A DNA stretch of 64,000 bases from Gp6-AA40 sp035496255 (GCA_035496255.1 DATJEU010000122.1:1-64000), one strand, 5' to 3'; numbered from the stretch's first letter, positions 33,519 through 42,498 are shown. Program-made: numbers and translations. The notes: generated by a model not told the origin, from the sequence alone.

Positions 33519-35186
33519 TCAGGATGTCAGCAGTCCGATGAGTTTTTCACTCAGCGCCGGGCCGAGGTCATCGATCTTCTGGATGCGCGTGGCGTTGCGG
33601 TAGAAGCGCGAGACGTCGTGGCCGATGCCGATGGCCGCGAGTTGCACCGGCGAGCGGCCGCCGGGCGTGGCGCGCCTGCCCGTCGTGGTGCTTTCGATCG
33701 CGTGCACCACTGACAGCAGGTGCTGGTCGAGATAGTCGTAGCCGTTGGCGGCGAACGTGGCTTCATCCATCGGCGTTCCGTCCGAGATCACCACCAGAAT
33801 TCGCCGCCGCTCGGGCCTGGCCAGCAGCCGGCCGTGCGCCCAGGCGAGCGCTTCGCCGTCGATGTTCTCCTTCAACATCTCGTCGCGCAGGAACAGACCG
33901 AGTGCGACGCGTGCGCGCCGCCACGGCACGTCGGCCGGCTTGATGACGATGTGTTCCAGCGCGTTGAGGCGGCCTGGCCGCTCGGGATAGCCGTCGGCGG
34001 CCCACCGGCGCGCCGGTTCGCCGCCGTCCCAATCGCGCGTGGTGAAGCCGAGAATCTCGCAGGTCACGCCGCAGCGCTCGAGTACGCGCGCGAAGACTTC
34101 CACCGTCATCGCGGCAATCTGCATTGGCCGCCCGCGCATCGATCCCGAGTGATCGATCAGCAGCGTGACCGCGGTACTCGGAAACGGCGAGTCGAACTCC
34201 AGCTTGAACGGTCGCGTCGTGCCGCGGCTGGCCACGAACGGCGCCAGACGGGACGGATCGAGCAGGCCTTCGTCGAGATCGAACCGCCATTCGCGCAGTT
34301 GCCTCGCCATCAACACGCGCATGAGGCGTTTCGCGAGGCGCGCGACCACGACACGCGTGGACGCCATGTCCACTTCTAGCCTCTGACGCAGGAGCGTGAG
34401 CTCATCGCGACTGGCCAAGGCCGCGGCGTTGACGGTGCGATCCCACTCGGTCGTGTACGCGTGATAAGGCACTGCGCCGGCGACCGAATCCGACGCCTGA
34501 TCGACCGGGCTCGGTGACGAACCGAGATCATCCCGTCGCGCATCCCCCTCCTGGCCGCCCTTCTTCGATCCCGGCACGGCATAGCGACCGCGCCGGATGT
34601 CGCTTCCTGGCGTTCGACGCGGGAAGGGCAATGGTGGTGCAACGTCCGTTGTCACCAGCGCGGCAAGACGTGGCGCCGCGGTGCGCGACCAGTCGGCCGC
34701 AGCCGCGGCGAAGCGCGGGTATTCGACGAGCGCGTCGGTGAGTCCACGCAGCGAGGAGAGCAGTGGGGCCGACAGCGCAGCGCGTGCGCGCGCGGCCGGA
34801 GCGCCGCGTTCGGCTGGTGCCGTCCTCTCGCTGAATATCTCGAACGCGAGCCATCGGACAGCGCCGTCATCGCTGCCAGGGTGCGCCATCAGGTTACGCG
34901 CGACGCCGGGCAGCCAGCGGATGCCGATAGCGTCGAGGCGAGCGAGGTGCAGCGCGTCGTAGATCGTTGCGGGCGCGGCGTCGGCCGGACGGGATTGCAG
35001 GTAAATCGCCGGGTCCTGATGTCGCTGGCGCAGCGCCGCGCGATCGCCGGAGGCACGAAGGCTGCCGATGTTGCCGGCGTCGATCGTCGCAAAGGCGACG
35101 TCGGTCTCCGCGGATTCCGCGAGCGCCCGCGTGCAGGCGCTGACGGCATCGAGCGACGTCGCGCTGACCGGATCAGAGCTCAGCAC
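33519..35186 (-). CDS. cobT: CobT-like VWA protein (cobaltochelatase subunit family)
   Basis: 555 residues from GTG 35186. The frame extends upstream only to a TTG inside a repeat element, so the GTG with AGGT ahead is preferred. The C-terminal 230 residues are a von Willebrand A domain with the MIDAS motif DHSGSMRG and the CobT-specific run LLKENIDGEALAWAHGRLL, VISDGTPMDE and AAIGIGHDVSRFY. The central acidic linker is shorter than in proteobacterial CobT. With CobS it forms the AAA+/VWA chaperone that drives cobalt insertion by CobN. No CobN or other cobalamin gene is present in the window. The CobS gene is directly upstream, separated by a compound repeat. Confidence 0.88.
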   Translation of the reverse strand: MLSSDPVSATSLDAVSACTRALAESAETDVAFATIDAGNIGSLRASGDRAALRQRHQDPAIYLQSRPADAAPATIYDALHLARLDAIGIRWLPGVARNLMAHPGSDDGAVRWLAFEIFSERTAPAERGAPAARARAALSAPLLSSLRGLTDALVEYPRFAAAAADWSRTAAPRLAALVTTDVAPPLPFPRRTPGSDIRRGRYAVPGSKKGGQEGDARRDDLGSSPSPVDQASDSVAGAVPYHAYTTEWDRTVNAAALASRDELTLLRQRLEVDMASTRVVVARLAKRLMRVLMARQLREWRFDLDEGLLDPSRLAPFVASRGTTRPFKLEFDSPFPSTAVTLLIDHSGSMRGRPMQIAAMTVEVFARVLERCGVTCEILGFTTRDWDGGEPARRWAADGYPERPGRLNALEHIVIKPADVPWRRARVALGLFLRDEMLKENIDGEALAWAHGRLLARPERRRILVVISDGTPMDEATFAANGYDYLDQHLLSVVHAIESTTTGRRATPGGRSPVQLAAIGIGHDVSRFYRNATRIQKIDDLGPALSEKLIGLLTS

Positions 35187-35196
35187 GCGGTGACCT

Positions 35197-35333
35197 ACCT
35201 TGGTTCGCTCGGGGGCCGGGCTCAAGCCACGCCCCTACGAAATCGATGCTCGTCACGATTGTTCGTCGGGGCGGACCTTCAGGTTCGCTCCCGCGCGAAG
35301 GCACTCTCTCGTAGGGGCCCTACGAACCAAGGT
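35197..35333. repeat. Compound inverted repeat in the cobS-cobT junction
   Basis: ACCTTGGTTCG (35197-35207) pairs with CGAACCAAGGT (35323-35333). Inside, CCCCTACGA (35232-35240) pairs with TCGTAGGGG (35309-35317). Between them are degenerate copies of the dispersed palindromes (GGGCTCAAGCC, GGACCTTCAGGTTC). The right arm supplies the last codons and stop of cobS; the left end reaches the ribosome-binding region of cobT. Confidence 0.75.
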
Positions 35334-36258
35334 CGCTGCCCATGCATCGCTGGTAGAACTCGCCCACGAGCGCGCGTTCATCCTCGTCGCAGCGATTGAG
35401 GAACGTCAGCGTGAATGCCAGTCCGACATCGTGGAAGAGCGTCGCGTTTTCCGCCCACGTCACCACCGTGCGCGGCGACATGACCGTCGACAGGTCGCCG
35501 TCGCCGAACGCGCGCCGGGTCAATGCCGCCAGCGCCACCATCGCGCTGACCGTCTCACGGCCGCTGCCGTCGCGATACTCGGGACAGCGCGCCAGCACCA
35601 CCTCCACCTCACGATCGTGCGCGAGGTAGTTGAGCGTGACGACGATGTTCCAGCGATCCATCTGGCCCTGGTTGAGTGGCTGGGTGCCATGGTAGAGGCC
35701 GGTGGCGTCGCCGAGGCCGACGGTGTTCGCGGTCGCGAACAAGCGGAACGCGGGATGCGGCTCGATCACCGTGCTCTGATCGAGCAGGGTCAACCGGCCT
35801 TCGAGTTCCAGCACGCGCTGGATGACGAACATCACGTCGGCGCGTCCGGCATCGTACTCGTCGAACACCAGCGCACAGGGCCGCTGCAGCGCCCACGTCA
35901 GGATGCCCGGCTGGAACTCGGTGACCTGCACGCCGTCGCGGATGACGATGGCGTCCTTGCCGATCAGATCCATGCGCGTGACATGGCCGTCGAGATTGAC
36001 GCGCACGCACGGCCAGTTCAATCGCGCGGCCACCTGTTCGATGTGGCTCGATTTGCCGGTGCCGTGGCGCCCCTGTACCAGGACACGGCGGTTGTGCATG
36101 AAACCGGCCAGCAGGGCCAGGGTGGTGTCGCGGTCGAAGACGTAGTCGCGATCGACCGGCGGAACATGGTCGTCGGCGGTGGCGAAGACCGGAACCTGAA
36201 GATCACTGTCGATGTTGAAGAGATCGCGCGCCGGGCGCGTGCGGTCGGGTGTCAGCAC
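35320..36258 (-). CDS. cobS: CobS-like AAA+ ATPase (MoxR class)
   Basis: 312 residues. Walker A is GRHGTGKSS (near residue 65) and Walker B is ALVFDEYDAGRADVMFVIQRVLE. The segments LIGKDAIVIRDGVQVTEFQPGILTWALQRP and ATANTVGLGDATGLYHGTQPLNQGQMDRWNIVVTLNYL match CobS closely. CobS is the ATPase half of the CobST chaperone for aerobic cobaltochelatase. The pair CobS-CobT is complete here but CobN is not in the window. The last three residues and the stop codon are contributed by a repeat element, so the C-terminus may have been remodelled. Confidence 0.92.
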   Translation of the reverse strand: MLTPDRTRPARDLFNIDSDLQVPVFATADDHVPPVDRDYVFDRDTTLALLAGFMHNRRVLVQGRHGTGKSSHIEQVAARLNWPCVRVNLDGHVTRMDLIGKDAIVIRDGVQVTEFQPGILTWALQRPCALVFDEYDAGRADVMFVIQRVLELEGRLTLLDQSTVIEPHPAFRLFATANTVGLGDATGLYHGTQPLNQGQMDRWNIVVTLNYLAHDREVEVVLARCPEYRDGSGRETVSAMVALAALTRRAFGDGDLSTVMSPRTVVTWAENATLFHDVGLAFTLTFLNRCDEDERALVGEFYQRCMGSDLGS

Positions 36259-36341
36259 GAGTGGTTTATTCTAGCGGGGTCCCCGCCGCGCACGCCTGCG
36301 CGGTGGGGTGCTCTTGGGAATCGCGCTAGGATTTCTGCGCC

Positions 36342-37631
36342 GTGAAAAACGCATACCTCCTGATCCTGGCGGCGTTGCTGCTGTTCTCCGGATCGCTCGT
36401 GGCCCTGCAGGCGCCGGCGATTCCGTTTGCGGCGACACCGTCACCGGTGCCGGCGCGTCCCGCGGGTGCGCCAGGGATCGCTGTTCCGGCGGCGCTCGGC
36501 CAGCGAACCTATGTCGGGTCGCTCGCGTGCCGACAGTGTCACGCCTCCGAGTACGAGCGTTGGTCTCACACCCGCATGGCCAACATCGTCACCGACCCGA
36601 CGCAGCATCCGGAAGTGGTGCTACCCGACTTTTCGAAGCCCGATCCGGTGCTGACGTTCAAGCTGTCGGACGTCGCGTTCGTCTACGGCACCAAGTGGAA
36701 GCAGCGCTACTTCACAAAGGTCGGGAACGACTATTTTCCGTTGCCGGCGCAGTGGGACGTGGCGCACAAGCAGTGGCGTGGCTACCACGTCGGGCCGAAC
36801 ACCGACTGGTGGGTCCCGTTCTATCCGGACGACAACATGAAGCGTCCGACCGGACCGCTCTGTGACGGCTGCCACTCGGTGAACTACAACATCCAGACGA
36901 AGGCGGTCACCGAGTGGAACGTCGGGTGCGAGCGCTGTCACGGGCCGGGCAGCGAGCACGTGCGGCGACCCTCGGCGGCGACGATCGTCAATCCCGCCAA
37001 ACTCGATTACGTGCACGCCAATGACACCTGCATCCAGTGCCATTCGCAGGGACAGCCGCTGAAGAATCCGATTGCCGGCCAGTACTACGACTGGCCGGTC
37101 GGCTTCCATCAGGGCGGCAGCCTGCAGGACTACTGGAAACTCGAGGAGCACAAGCTGGGTGACACCAATTTCATGCACTTCGCCGACGGCACCGCGCACA
37201 AGAACCGGATGCAGGGCAACGATTTCGTGCAGAGTGTGATGTATCGCCGCGGCGTCACCTGCTTCGACTGCCATGACGTGCACGGTACGGGCAACAACGC
37301 CGATCTGATCAAGCCGGTCGGGCAGGTCTGCCTGACGTGCCACGGCCCGACCTCGCCGAACGGCCCGCGCGCGCCGTCGATCGAAGCGCACACGCACCAT
37401 CGGCCCGAGAGCACCGGATCGCAGTGCGTCAACTGCCACATGCCGAAGAACGCGCAGGAGATGGGCGACGTGAACGTGCGCAGCCATACGTTCGGGTTTG
37501 TCACGCCGGCGATGACCGACGCCTACAAGATCCCCAATCCGTGTACGAGCTGCCATACCGACAAGGACACGAAGTGGGCGACCGCGGCGCTGAAGTCGTG
37601 GGGGAATGTGTCGCCGTGGCGCGCTGAGTGA
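36342..37631 (+). CDS. Octahaem cytochrome c (cytochrome c554/multihaem family)
   Basis: 429 residues from GTG 36342. Signal peptide MKNAYLLILAALLLFSGSLVA. Eight CxxCH haem sites are visible: CRQCH, CDGCH, CERCH, CIQCH, CFDCH, CLTCH, CVNCH and CTSCH. Additional His residues (HTHHRPES, EHVRRP) could serve as distal ligands. The spacing resembles the cytochrome c554/NrfB-type scaffold used for electron transfer or for nitrogen- and sulphur-compound redox chemistry, but no catalytic signature was identified. A -10-like TAGGAT ends 9 nt before the GTG, so the transcript is nearly leaderless. Confidence 0.9.
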   Translation: MKNAYLLILAALLLFSGSLVALQAPAIPFAATPSPVPARPAGAPGIAVPAALGQRTYVGSLACRQCHASEYERWSHTRMANIVTDPTQHPEVVLPDFSKPDPVLTFKLSDVAFVYGTKWKQRYFTKVGNDYFPLPAQWDVAHKQWRGYHVGPNTDWWVPFYPDDNMKRPTGPLCDGCHSVNYNIQTKAVTEWNVGCERCHGPGSEHVRRPSAATIVNPAKLDYVHANDTCIQCHSQGQPLKNPIAGQYYDWPVGFHQGGSLQDYWKLEEHKLGDTNFMHFADGTAHKNRMQGNDFVQSVMYRRGVTCFDCHDVHGTGNNADLIKPVGQVCLTCHGPTSPNGPRAPSIEAHTHHRPESTGSQCVNCHMPKNAQEMGDVNVRSHTFGFVTPAMTDAYKIPNPCTSCHTDKDTKWATAALKSWGNVSPWRAE

Positions 37632-37668
37632 GATATCCAGACGGAGGAGACGGAGGAGACGGAGGAAA

Positions 37669-37832
37669 CGGTTCAACAGGAGGAACGGAGGACCGGAGAC
37701 GAACGGAGGCATCGAGGTGGACTGCGGCACGAGCGGTTGCCGGCTGGCCGCCTTTGGCGTTGCGGCCCGTAGGGCCGCAAGCCGGCAACCGCTTCCGTTC
37801 GTCTCCGTTTCTCCGTTTCCCCTGTGGAACCG
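37669..37832. repeat. Nested long inverted repeat (compound cruciform)
   Basis: Three nested arm pairs: CGGTTCAACAGG/CCTGTGGAACCG (37669-37680 and 37821-37832, one mismatch), CGGAGACGAACGGA/TCCGTTCGTCTCCG (37694-37707 and 37794-37807, perfect) and GCGGTTGCCGGCT/AGCCGGCAACCGC (37733-37745 and 37780-37792, perfect). The apex holds GCGGCCC-GTA-GGGCCGC. It occupies the cytochrome-sorbosone dehydrogenase spacer. A terminator role is possible but it has no T-run. Confidence 0.85.
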
Positions 37833-37909
37833 TTATCTCTGCCATCTCGGTTGTCTCAGGACGTTGGGGTAGGATCTGCGCTTCTTTTCTTTTGACCGTG
37901 GAGAATGCA

Positions 37910-39361
37910 ATGAAGTCGTCAGTCCTGATGGCCCTGGCCGGAGCCGCGATTACCGGCGGCGTCCTCGTGGCGCAGCAAACCTCGCCCGCGCCGATCTCGA
38001 AGCCGACCGCGCTGCCGAAGGTCGGACCGGCGAACCCGAAATTGAGCCGCACGATCCCGAAGCCGGAGGCGTTGCAGCCGAGGGTCCCGGACGGGTTCAC
38101 CGTGTCCGTGTACGCGGAACTGCAGGCGCCGCGCATGATGGTTTACGCGCCCAATGGCGATCTGTTCGTCAGCTCGCCGGCCGCCAACAACATCACGGTC
38201 CTGCGCGATGCCAACAACAACGGCACGATCGAGGAGGGCGAGAAGAGCGTGTTCGCGGCCGGTGATCCGCCGGCGGCTCGCCGCGGCGGCGGTGGCGGTG
38301 GTGGTGGCGCCCGTCCCGGGGGCGGCCGTCCAGGAGGCGGCGGTGGGGCGCGGCCCGGTGGCGGGGGCCGCGGCTTCGGCGGCGCACCGACGGCCGCGAC
38401 GCCGAACACCGAGGTGAACCCGACGGTCAACGGTGCGCTGCTCGGTGCGAACGCGCCGGCATGTATGCCGCCGCCGGACTTCGTCCAGAAGGGCGCCGGC
38501 GAGATTGCGGCGCCGTTCGGCCTGGCATTCCATGACGGGTATCTCTACGTCGGCAATACCGGGTCGCTGGTGCGGCTGAAATACGCGAACGGCGATCTGA
38601 AGGCGGCGGGACAGCCCGAGAAGGTGATGGACCTGCCGACCGGCGGGCACTCGACGCGCAACGTCCTGTTCAATCGCGCCGGCACGAAGATGTACGTGTC
38701 CGTCGGCTCGGGCTCGAACAACAACGCTGGTGAAGACTGCCGGCGCGCCGCGATTCTCGAGTTCAATCCGGACGGATCCGGCTACCGCGTGTTCGCGTCG
38801 GGCATCCGCAATCCGGTCGGCCTCGCGTGGCAGCCGGGCACCAACACGCTGTGGACCGCGATGAACGAACGCGACAACCTCGGTGACGACCTCGTGCCCG
38901 ACTACGCGACGTCGGTCAAGGAGGGCGGCTTCTACGGCTGGCCGTACTCGTACATCGGCTCGCACTACGATCCACGCTACGAAGGCGCATTCCCCGATCT
39001 GGTCAAGCGCGCGATTGTGCCCGACATTCTGCTGCAAGCACATGCCGCCGCGCTCGGCCTGACCTTCTACGACGGCAATCAATTTCCGCAGCGCTACCGC
39101 AACGGCATCTTCATCGCCGAACACGGTTCGTGGAACCGGTCGGCGGCGGCAGGGTACAAGGTGGTGTTCGTCGCGATGAACAATGGCAGGCCGGGAACGG
39201 TGGAAGACTTCCTCACCGGCTTCCTCGCCAGCACCGGCGAGGGCGGCAGCGCGATCGAAACATGGGGACGTCCGGTGGGCGTCACGGTTGCGAAGGACGG
39301 CTCGCTGCTCGTGTCGGATGACGGCGGCAACCGGATCTGGAAGATCACCGCGAAGAAGTAA
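37910..39361 (+). CDS. Sorbosone/soluble-glucose-dehydrogenase-like beta-propeller oxidoreductase
   Basis: 483 residues from ATG 37910 (GTGGAGAATGCA upstream; -10-like TAGGAT at 37870). Signal peptide MKSSVLMALAGAAITGGVLVAQ. The six-bladed GDH/L-sorbosone dehydrogenase propeller is evident: VPDGFTVSVYAELQAPRMMVYAPNGDLFVS, PFGLAFHDGYLYVGN, GGHSTRNVLFNRAGTKMYVSVGSGSN, SGIRNPVGLAWQPG, GFYGWPYSYIGSHYDPR and IAEHGSWNRS. These carry the GGHS, RNP and HGSWNR segments that line the PQQ site. A Gly/Arg-rich insertion (about residues 122-165) interrupts blade 1. It lies downstream of the octahaem cytochrome, a plausible electron acceptor. Confidence 0.9.
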   Translation: MKSSVLMALAGAAITGGVLVAQQTSPAPISKPTALPKVGPANPKLSRTIPKPEALQPRVPDGFTVSVYAELQAPRMMVYAPNGDLFVSSPAANNITVLRDANNNGTIEEGEKSVFAAGDPPAARRGGGGGGGGARPGGGRPGGGGGARPGGGGRGFGGAPTAATPNTEVNPTVNGALLGANAPACMPPPDFVQKGAGEIAAPFGLAFHDGYLYVGNTGSLVRLKYANGDLKAAGQPEKVMDLPTGGHSTRNVLFNRAGTKMYVSVGSGSNNNAGEDCRRAAILEFNPDGSGYRVFASGIRNPVGLAWQPGTNTLWTAMNERDNLGDDLVPDYATSVKEGGFYGWPYSYIGSHYDPRYEGAFPDLVKRAIVPDILLQAHAAALGLTFYDGNQFPQRYRNGIFIAEHGSWNRSAAAGYKVVFVAMNNGRPGTVEDFLTGFLASTGEGGSAIETWGRPVGVTVAKDGSLLVSDDGGNRIWKITAKK

Positions 39362-39374
39362 CGAGTCTCCGCGC

Positions 39375-39398
39375 GGGCGAGCCGCACAAGGCTCGCCC
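39375..39398. repeat. Dispersed palindrome (GGGCGAGCC type)
   Basis: GGGCGAGCC-GCACAA-GGCTCGCCC, with 9-bp perfect arms, between two convergent genes 13 bp past the stop codon of the sorbosone-type gene. It could double as a terminator stem. Confidence 0.8.
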
Positions 39399-39421
39399 TA
39401 TACACGACGTCAATTCGCACT

Positions 39422-42094
39422 CTAGTCAACCCGCAACGCGTCGAGCGGGTCGACGCGCAACACCCGCCGCACCGGCGCGATGGTGGCGGCAAGCGCCGCC
39501 ATCGCCAGCACTGTGGCTGCCAGGCTGAAACTCGTGAGGTCGAGCGGCGTCACTCCGTAGAGCAGCGCGGCGAGCAGACGGGTCGCTGCCGCAGCGACTG
39601 GAATGCCGACCGCCATTCCCAGCAACGTCGGGCCGAGCATCTGCGCAGTGACCAGTCGCAGGACCTCGCGTCGGCCGGCGCCGAGCGCGATCCGGATGCC
39701 GAACTCCTTCGTCCGCTGCGCCACCGCATAGCTGCCGACGCCATACACGCCGATCGCGGCAATCAACAGCGCGACCATCGCCAGCGCCGTGAAGATCGCG
39801 GCGCTTTGCCGCTCGGTCTGCATCGCCGCGGCGACGCGGTTTTCCATCGGCATCACGTCGGCAATCACGGCGGCCGGGTCGACGCGCCAGATCGCGCGGC
39901 GCACGTCTTCTGCGATCCGTCCCGGTGGAACCCCATTGGTGCGCACCATGACCGACATCAATCCGTAATAGATGTGGGACACCGCCATTTGCGACAGCGG
40001 CAGGAACAGCACGGGCGCGACCGGATCGCGGAGCGTCGACCCGGAGACGTCGTGGACCACACCGACGACCGTGAGCGAGCGCCTGTCGACGAGAATGTGC
40101 GCGCCGAGCAGGGACCGTCGGTGTGGCGCGAAGTGGCGTTGAAAGGCCTCGTTGACGATCGCCACCAGTTCGGTATCGGCGGCGTCTCCGTCGCGGAAAT
40201 CCCGGCCCTCAATCAGCGGCGTCCGCATCGTGTCGAAATAAGCGGGCGTGACGAAGGGCGCACTCACGAACGAGTTGTCCGGCCCGCTTGGAGAGGCGAC
40301 GCCTTCGATCGAGATGCCGTTGAAGCCTGCGCCGCCAAACGTGAGAGGGGCCATGGTGACGAGGCCGACCGAGCGCACGCCGGCGACTGCGCCGATATTG
40401 TTCCGAACCTCGGCTGCCAGGCGGTCGATGATGGCGCTGGCGGCGCCGATATCGGTGGCCGGTCGCAGCCGGTTGGGTGTCATCGACAACCGCAGCGTCA
40501 GCACATTGTGGGCGTTGAAGCCGTGGTCCGATTGATCGAGGTGCCGAACCGTCTGCGCCAGCAGCACGGCCCCGAGGACGAGGACGAACGTGAAGCCGAC
40601 TTCGACGGCAAGCAGCAGCCGGCGGATCCGGGTACGTCCACTCATCGCCGGCGTGCCGCTGTCGCTGAACGCCGCTGTTACATCGAGGCTCCTGACCGAT
40701 GCGAGCGACACGAGTCCACAACCCAGCCCGGCGGCGAGCGCGACGGCCCCGTTGAAGGCGAAGACACGCCAGTCGATGCTGATGGCGGCGACGTGCGGCA
40801 TCCGATCGGCGAGGAGTGGCCGCGCCGCAGCGCTCACCCAGGTGGTCCCGAGGAGCGCCAGCGCGGAGGCGATCGCGGCGAGCACCACGCTCTCGGTAAT
40901 GACGAGGCGAACCAGACGGCCGAAGCCTGCGCCAATGGCCGAGCGGACCGCGAACTCGCGCCGGCGCACCGAGGCACGCGCCAGCAGCAGACTGGAGACG
41001 TTCGCGCACGCGACCAGCAGCACCAGCGCGACCGTCCCCATCACCAGCAGCAGCCACTGTCGCAATCGATTCGCGAGCCGTTCATGAAGCGGCTCGACGG
41101 CCGGCGCGGCGCGACTCCGAAAACCCGCGGGGAAGCGAGCCAGTGATATGTCGCGATAGGCGGGAAGCAGTTGTGCGCGAACCTGGCCGGCTGCCGCGCC
41201 GGGCGCCAGCCGGCCGAGCACGTTGATCGCCGTCGCCGTCGTCGCCACCATCAGGATCGCGGGCTGCGGACTCTCCGACACGCCGGTGGCGGGAATCCAT
41301 CCCGTGACGGGAAAGCGAAAGGCGGGCGCCGCCACGCCGACGACCGTTACCGGCCGCGTGTCGATGTCGAGGTGGCGGCCGATGACGGCGGGGTCGCCAC
41401 TGAAGCGGTGCTGCCAGGCGTCGTGGCTCAGGATCGCGACTGCTGGCGCTCCGGGCCGGCTGTCGGCTTCGGTGAAATCGCGCCCTGCGATGACCGGCAC
41501 GCCGAGGAATGAGAAGAAATTCCACGCGACACCCGCGCGATCGATGCTGGACGAGACGCCCCCGTCGACGAGCGTCGCCGCCTGCGTTCCGTCGAAACTC
41601 GTGAAGCCGGTCATCAGCGTCGCGGCCGATCGCCACGCGTCGATGGTGGCGCGCGAGATGACCGGGATCGGCGCCGGCGTGATCACGACGAGCGCAGCGG
41701 GATCGCGGTAGGGCAGTGGCCGCAGGACGACGGCGTTGAAGGCGCTGAAGAGGGCGGTGTTCGCGCCGATGCCGATGGTGAGGGTGAGAATCGCGGCGAA
41801 CGCAAAGCCCCGGTGCCGGTTCAACGTGCGCAGCAGCTGCCACGCATCACGTCTCGCATCGTCCATCCAGACAAAGGAACGCGCATCACGGTGCAGTTCT
41901 TTCGCCTGTTCAACACCCCCCAATGCCAGTGCCGCCGCGCGTCGTGCCTCGTCCGGCGACAGGCCGCGCCGGCGATAGTCCTCTTCGATCAGCGCACGGT
42001 GCGCGGCGAGCTCGCGCGCGAGGTCGGTTTCACCCCGATCCGGTCGCAGTGCGTGCCGGAGACGTTGGACGACGCGATGTACGCCCGCGGTCAC
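39422..42094 (-). CDS. ADOP-type ABC transporter permease (MacB/FtsX fold)
   Basis: 890 residues from GTG 42094, whose GTGA overlaps the PadR stop. The N-terminal cytoplasmic part (ELAAHRALIEEDYRRRGLSPDEARRAAALALGGVEQAKE) is the acidobacterial 'permease prefix' domain. Two MacB periplasmic-core/FtsX modules follow, each with four transmembrane helices and the family motifs TLTIGIGANTALFSAFNAVVLRPLPY and QRTKEFGIRIALGAGRREVLRLV. The protein ends RVDPLDALRVD. ADOP permeases lack a partner ATPase in their operons and their substrates are unknown. A preceding PadR gene is the typical arrangement. Confidence 0.93.
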   Translation of the reverse strand: MTAGVHRVVQRLRHALRPDRGETDLARELAAHRALIEEDYRRRGLSPDEARRAAALALGGVEQAKELHRDARSFVWMDDARRDAWQLLRTLNRHRGFAFAAILTLTIGIGANTALFSAFNAVVLRPLPYRDPAALVVITPAPIPVISRATIDAWRSAATLMTGFTSFDGTQAATLVDGGVSSSIDRAGVAWNFFSFLGVPVIAGRDFTEADSRPGAPAVAILSHDAWQHRFSGDPAVIGRHLDIDTRPVTVVGVAAPAFRFPVTGWIPATGVSESPQPAILMVATTATAINVLGRLAPGAAAGQVRAQLLPAYRDISLARFPAGFRSRAAPAVEPLHERLANRLRQWLLLVMGTVALVLLVACANVSSLLLARASVRRREFAVRSAIGAGFGRLVRLVITESVVLAAIASALALLGTTWVSAAARPLLADRMPHVAAISIDWRVFAFNGAVALAAGLGCGLVSLASVRSLDVTAAFSDSGTPAMSGRTRIRRLLLAVEVGFTFVLVLGAVLLAQTVRHLDQSDHGFNAHNVLTLRLSMTPNRLRPATDIGAASAIIDRLAAEVRNNIGAVAGVRSVGLVTMAPLTFGGAGFNGISIEGVASPSGPDNSFVSAPFVTPAYFDTMRTPLIEGRDFRDGDAADTELVAIVNEAFQRHFAPHRRSLLGAHILVDRRSLTVVGVVHDVSGSTLRDPVAPVLFLPLSQMAVSHIYYGLMSVMVRTNGVPPGRIAEDVRRAIWRVDPAAVIADVMPMENRVAAAMQTERQSAAIFTALAMVALLIAAIGVYGVGSYAVAQRTKEFGIRIALGAGRREVLRLVTAQMLGPTLLGMAVGIPVAAAATRLLAALLYGVTPLDLTSFSLAATVLAMAALAATIAPVRRVLRVDPLDALRVD

Positions 42095-42438
42095 ACGTCA
42101 CCCGTCAGCAGTTTGTTGACGAGCGCCGACAGACGCTCCCACTTCTCGGTCTGCTGGGCGAGGGCCTTGGTGCCACGCGGCGTGATGGCGTAGAACTTCG
42201 CCTCGCGGTTGCTCTCCGTCGTCTGCCACGAGCCTTTGATCCACCCTTTCTGCTCGAGGCGGACGAGGGCCGGATAGAGCGTCCCCTGGTTGAGCGTGAA
42301 CGGGTGATCGGCGACCTGCTCGAGACGCGCGGCGAGGCCGTAGGCGTGCTGCGGTCCCATCGCCGAAAGCGCGCGCAGGACGATCAGATCGAGGGTGCCC
42401 TGCAGCAGCTCGACGCGCGGCGTGTGTTCACTTGGCAT
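42091..42438 (-). CDS. PadR family transcriptional regulator
   Basis: 115 residues from ATG 42438. An upstream in-frame start would lie inside an inverted repeat. The PadR winged helix is clear: LLQGTLDLIVLRALSAMGPQHAYGLAARLEQ, TLNQGTLYPALVRLEQKGWIKGSW and NREAKFYAITPRGTKALAQQ. It overlaps the ADOP gene by 4 bp and probably represses the two-gene operon through the inverted repeat directly upstream. Confidence 0.93.
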   Translation of the reverse strand: MPSEHTPRVELLQGTLDLIVLRALSAMGPQHAYGLAARLEQVADHPFTLNQGTLYPALVRLEQKGWIKGSWQTTESNREAKFYAITPRGTKALAQQTEKWERLSALVNKLLTGDV

Positions 42439-42439
42439 A

Positions 42440-42480
42440 CCAGTGGACTCCGGGCGAGACAGTTGCACGGAGACCACTGG
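42440..42480. promoter_or_regulatory. Inverted repeat ahead of padR, possible operator
   Basis: CCAGTGGACTCC (42440-42451) faces GGAGACCACTGG (42469-42480), 11 of 12 bases matching, with a 17-bp centre. It begins 2 bp before the PadR ATG. Its position fits an autoregulatory PadR site or a hairpin in the leader. Confidence 0.45.
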
Positions 42481-42498
42481 CGTGTCAAGTGGAAGCGA

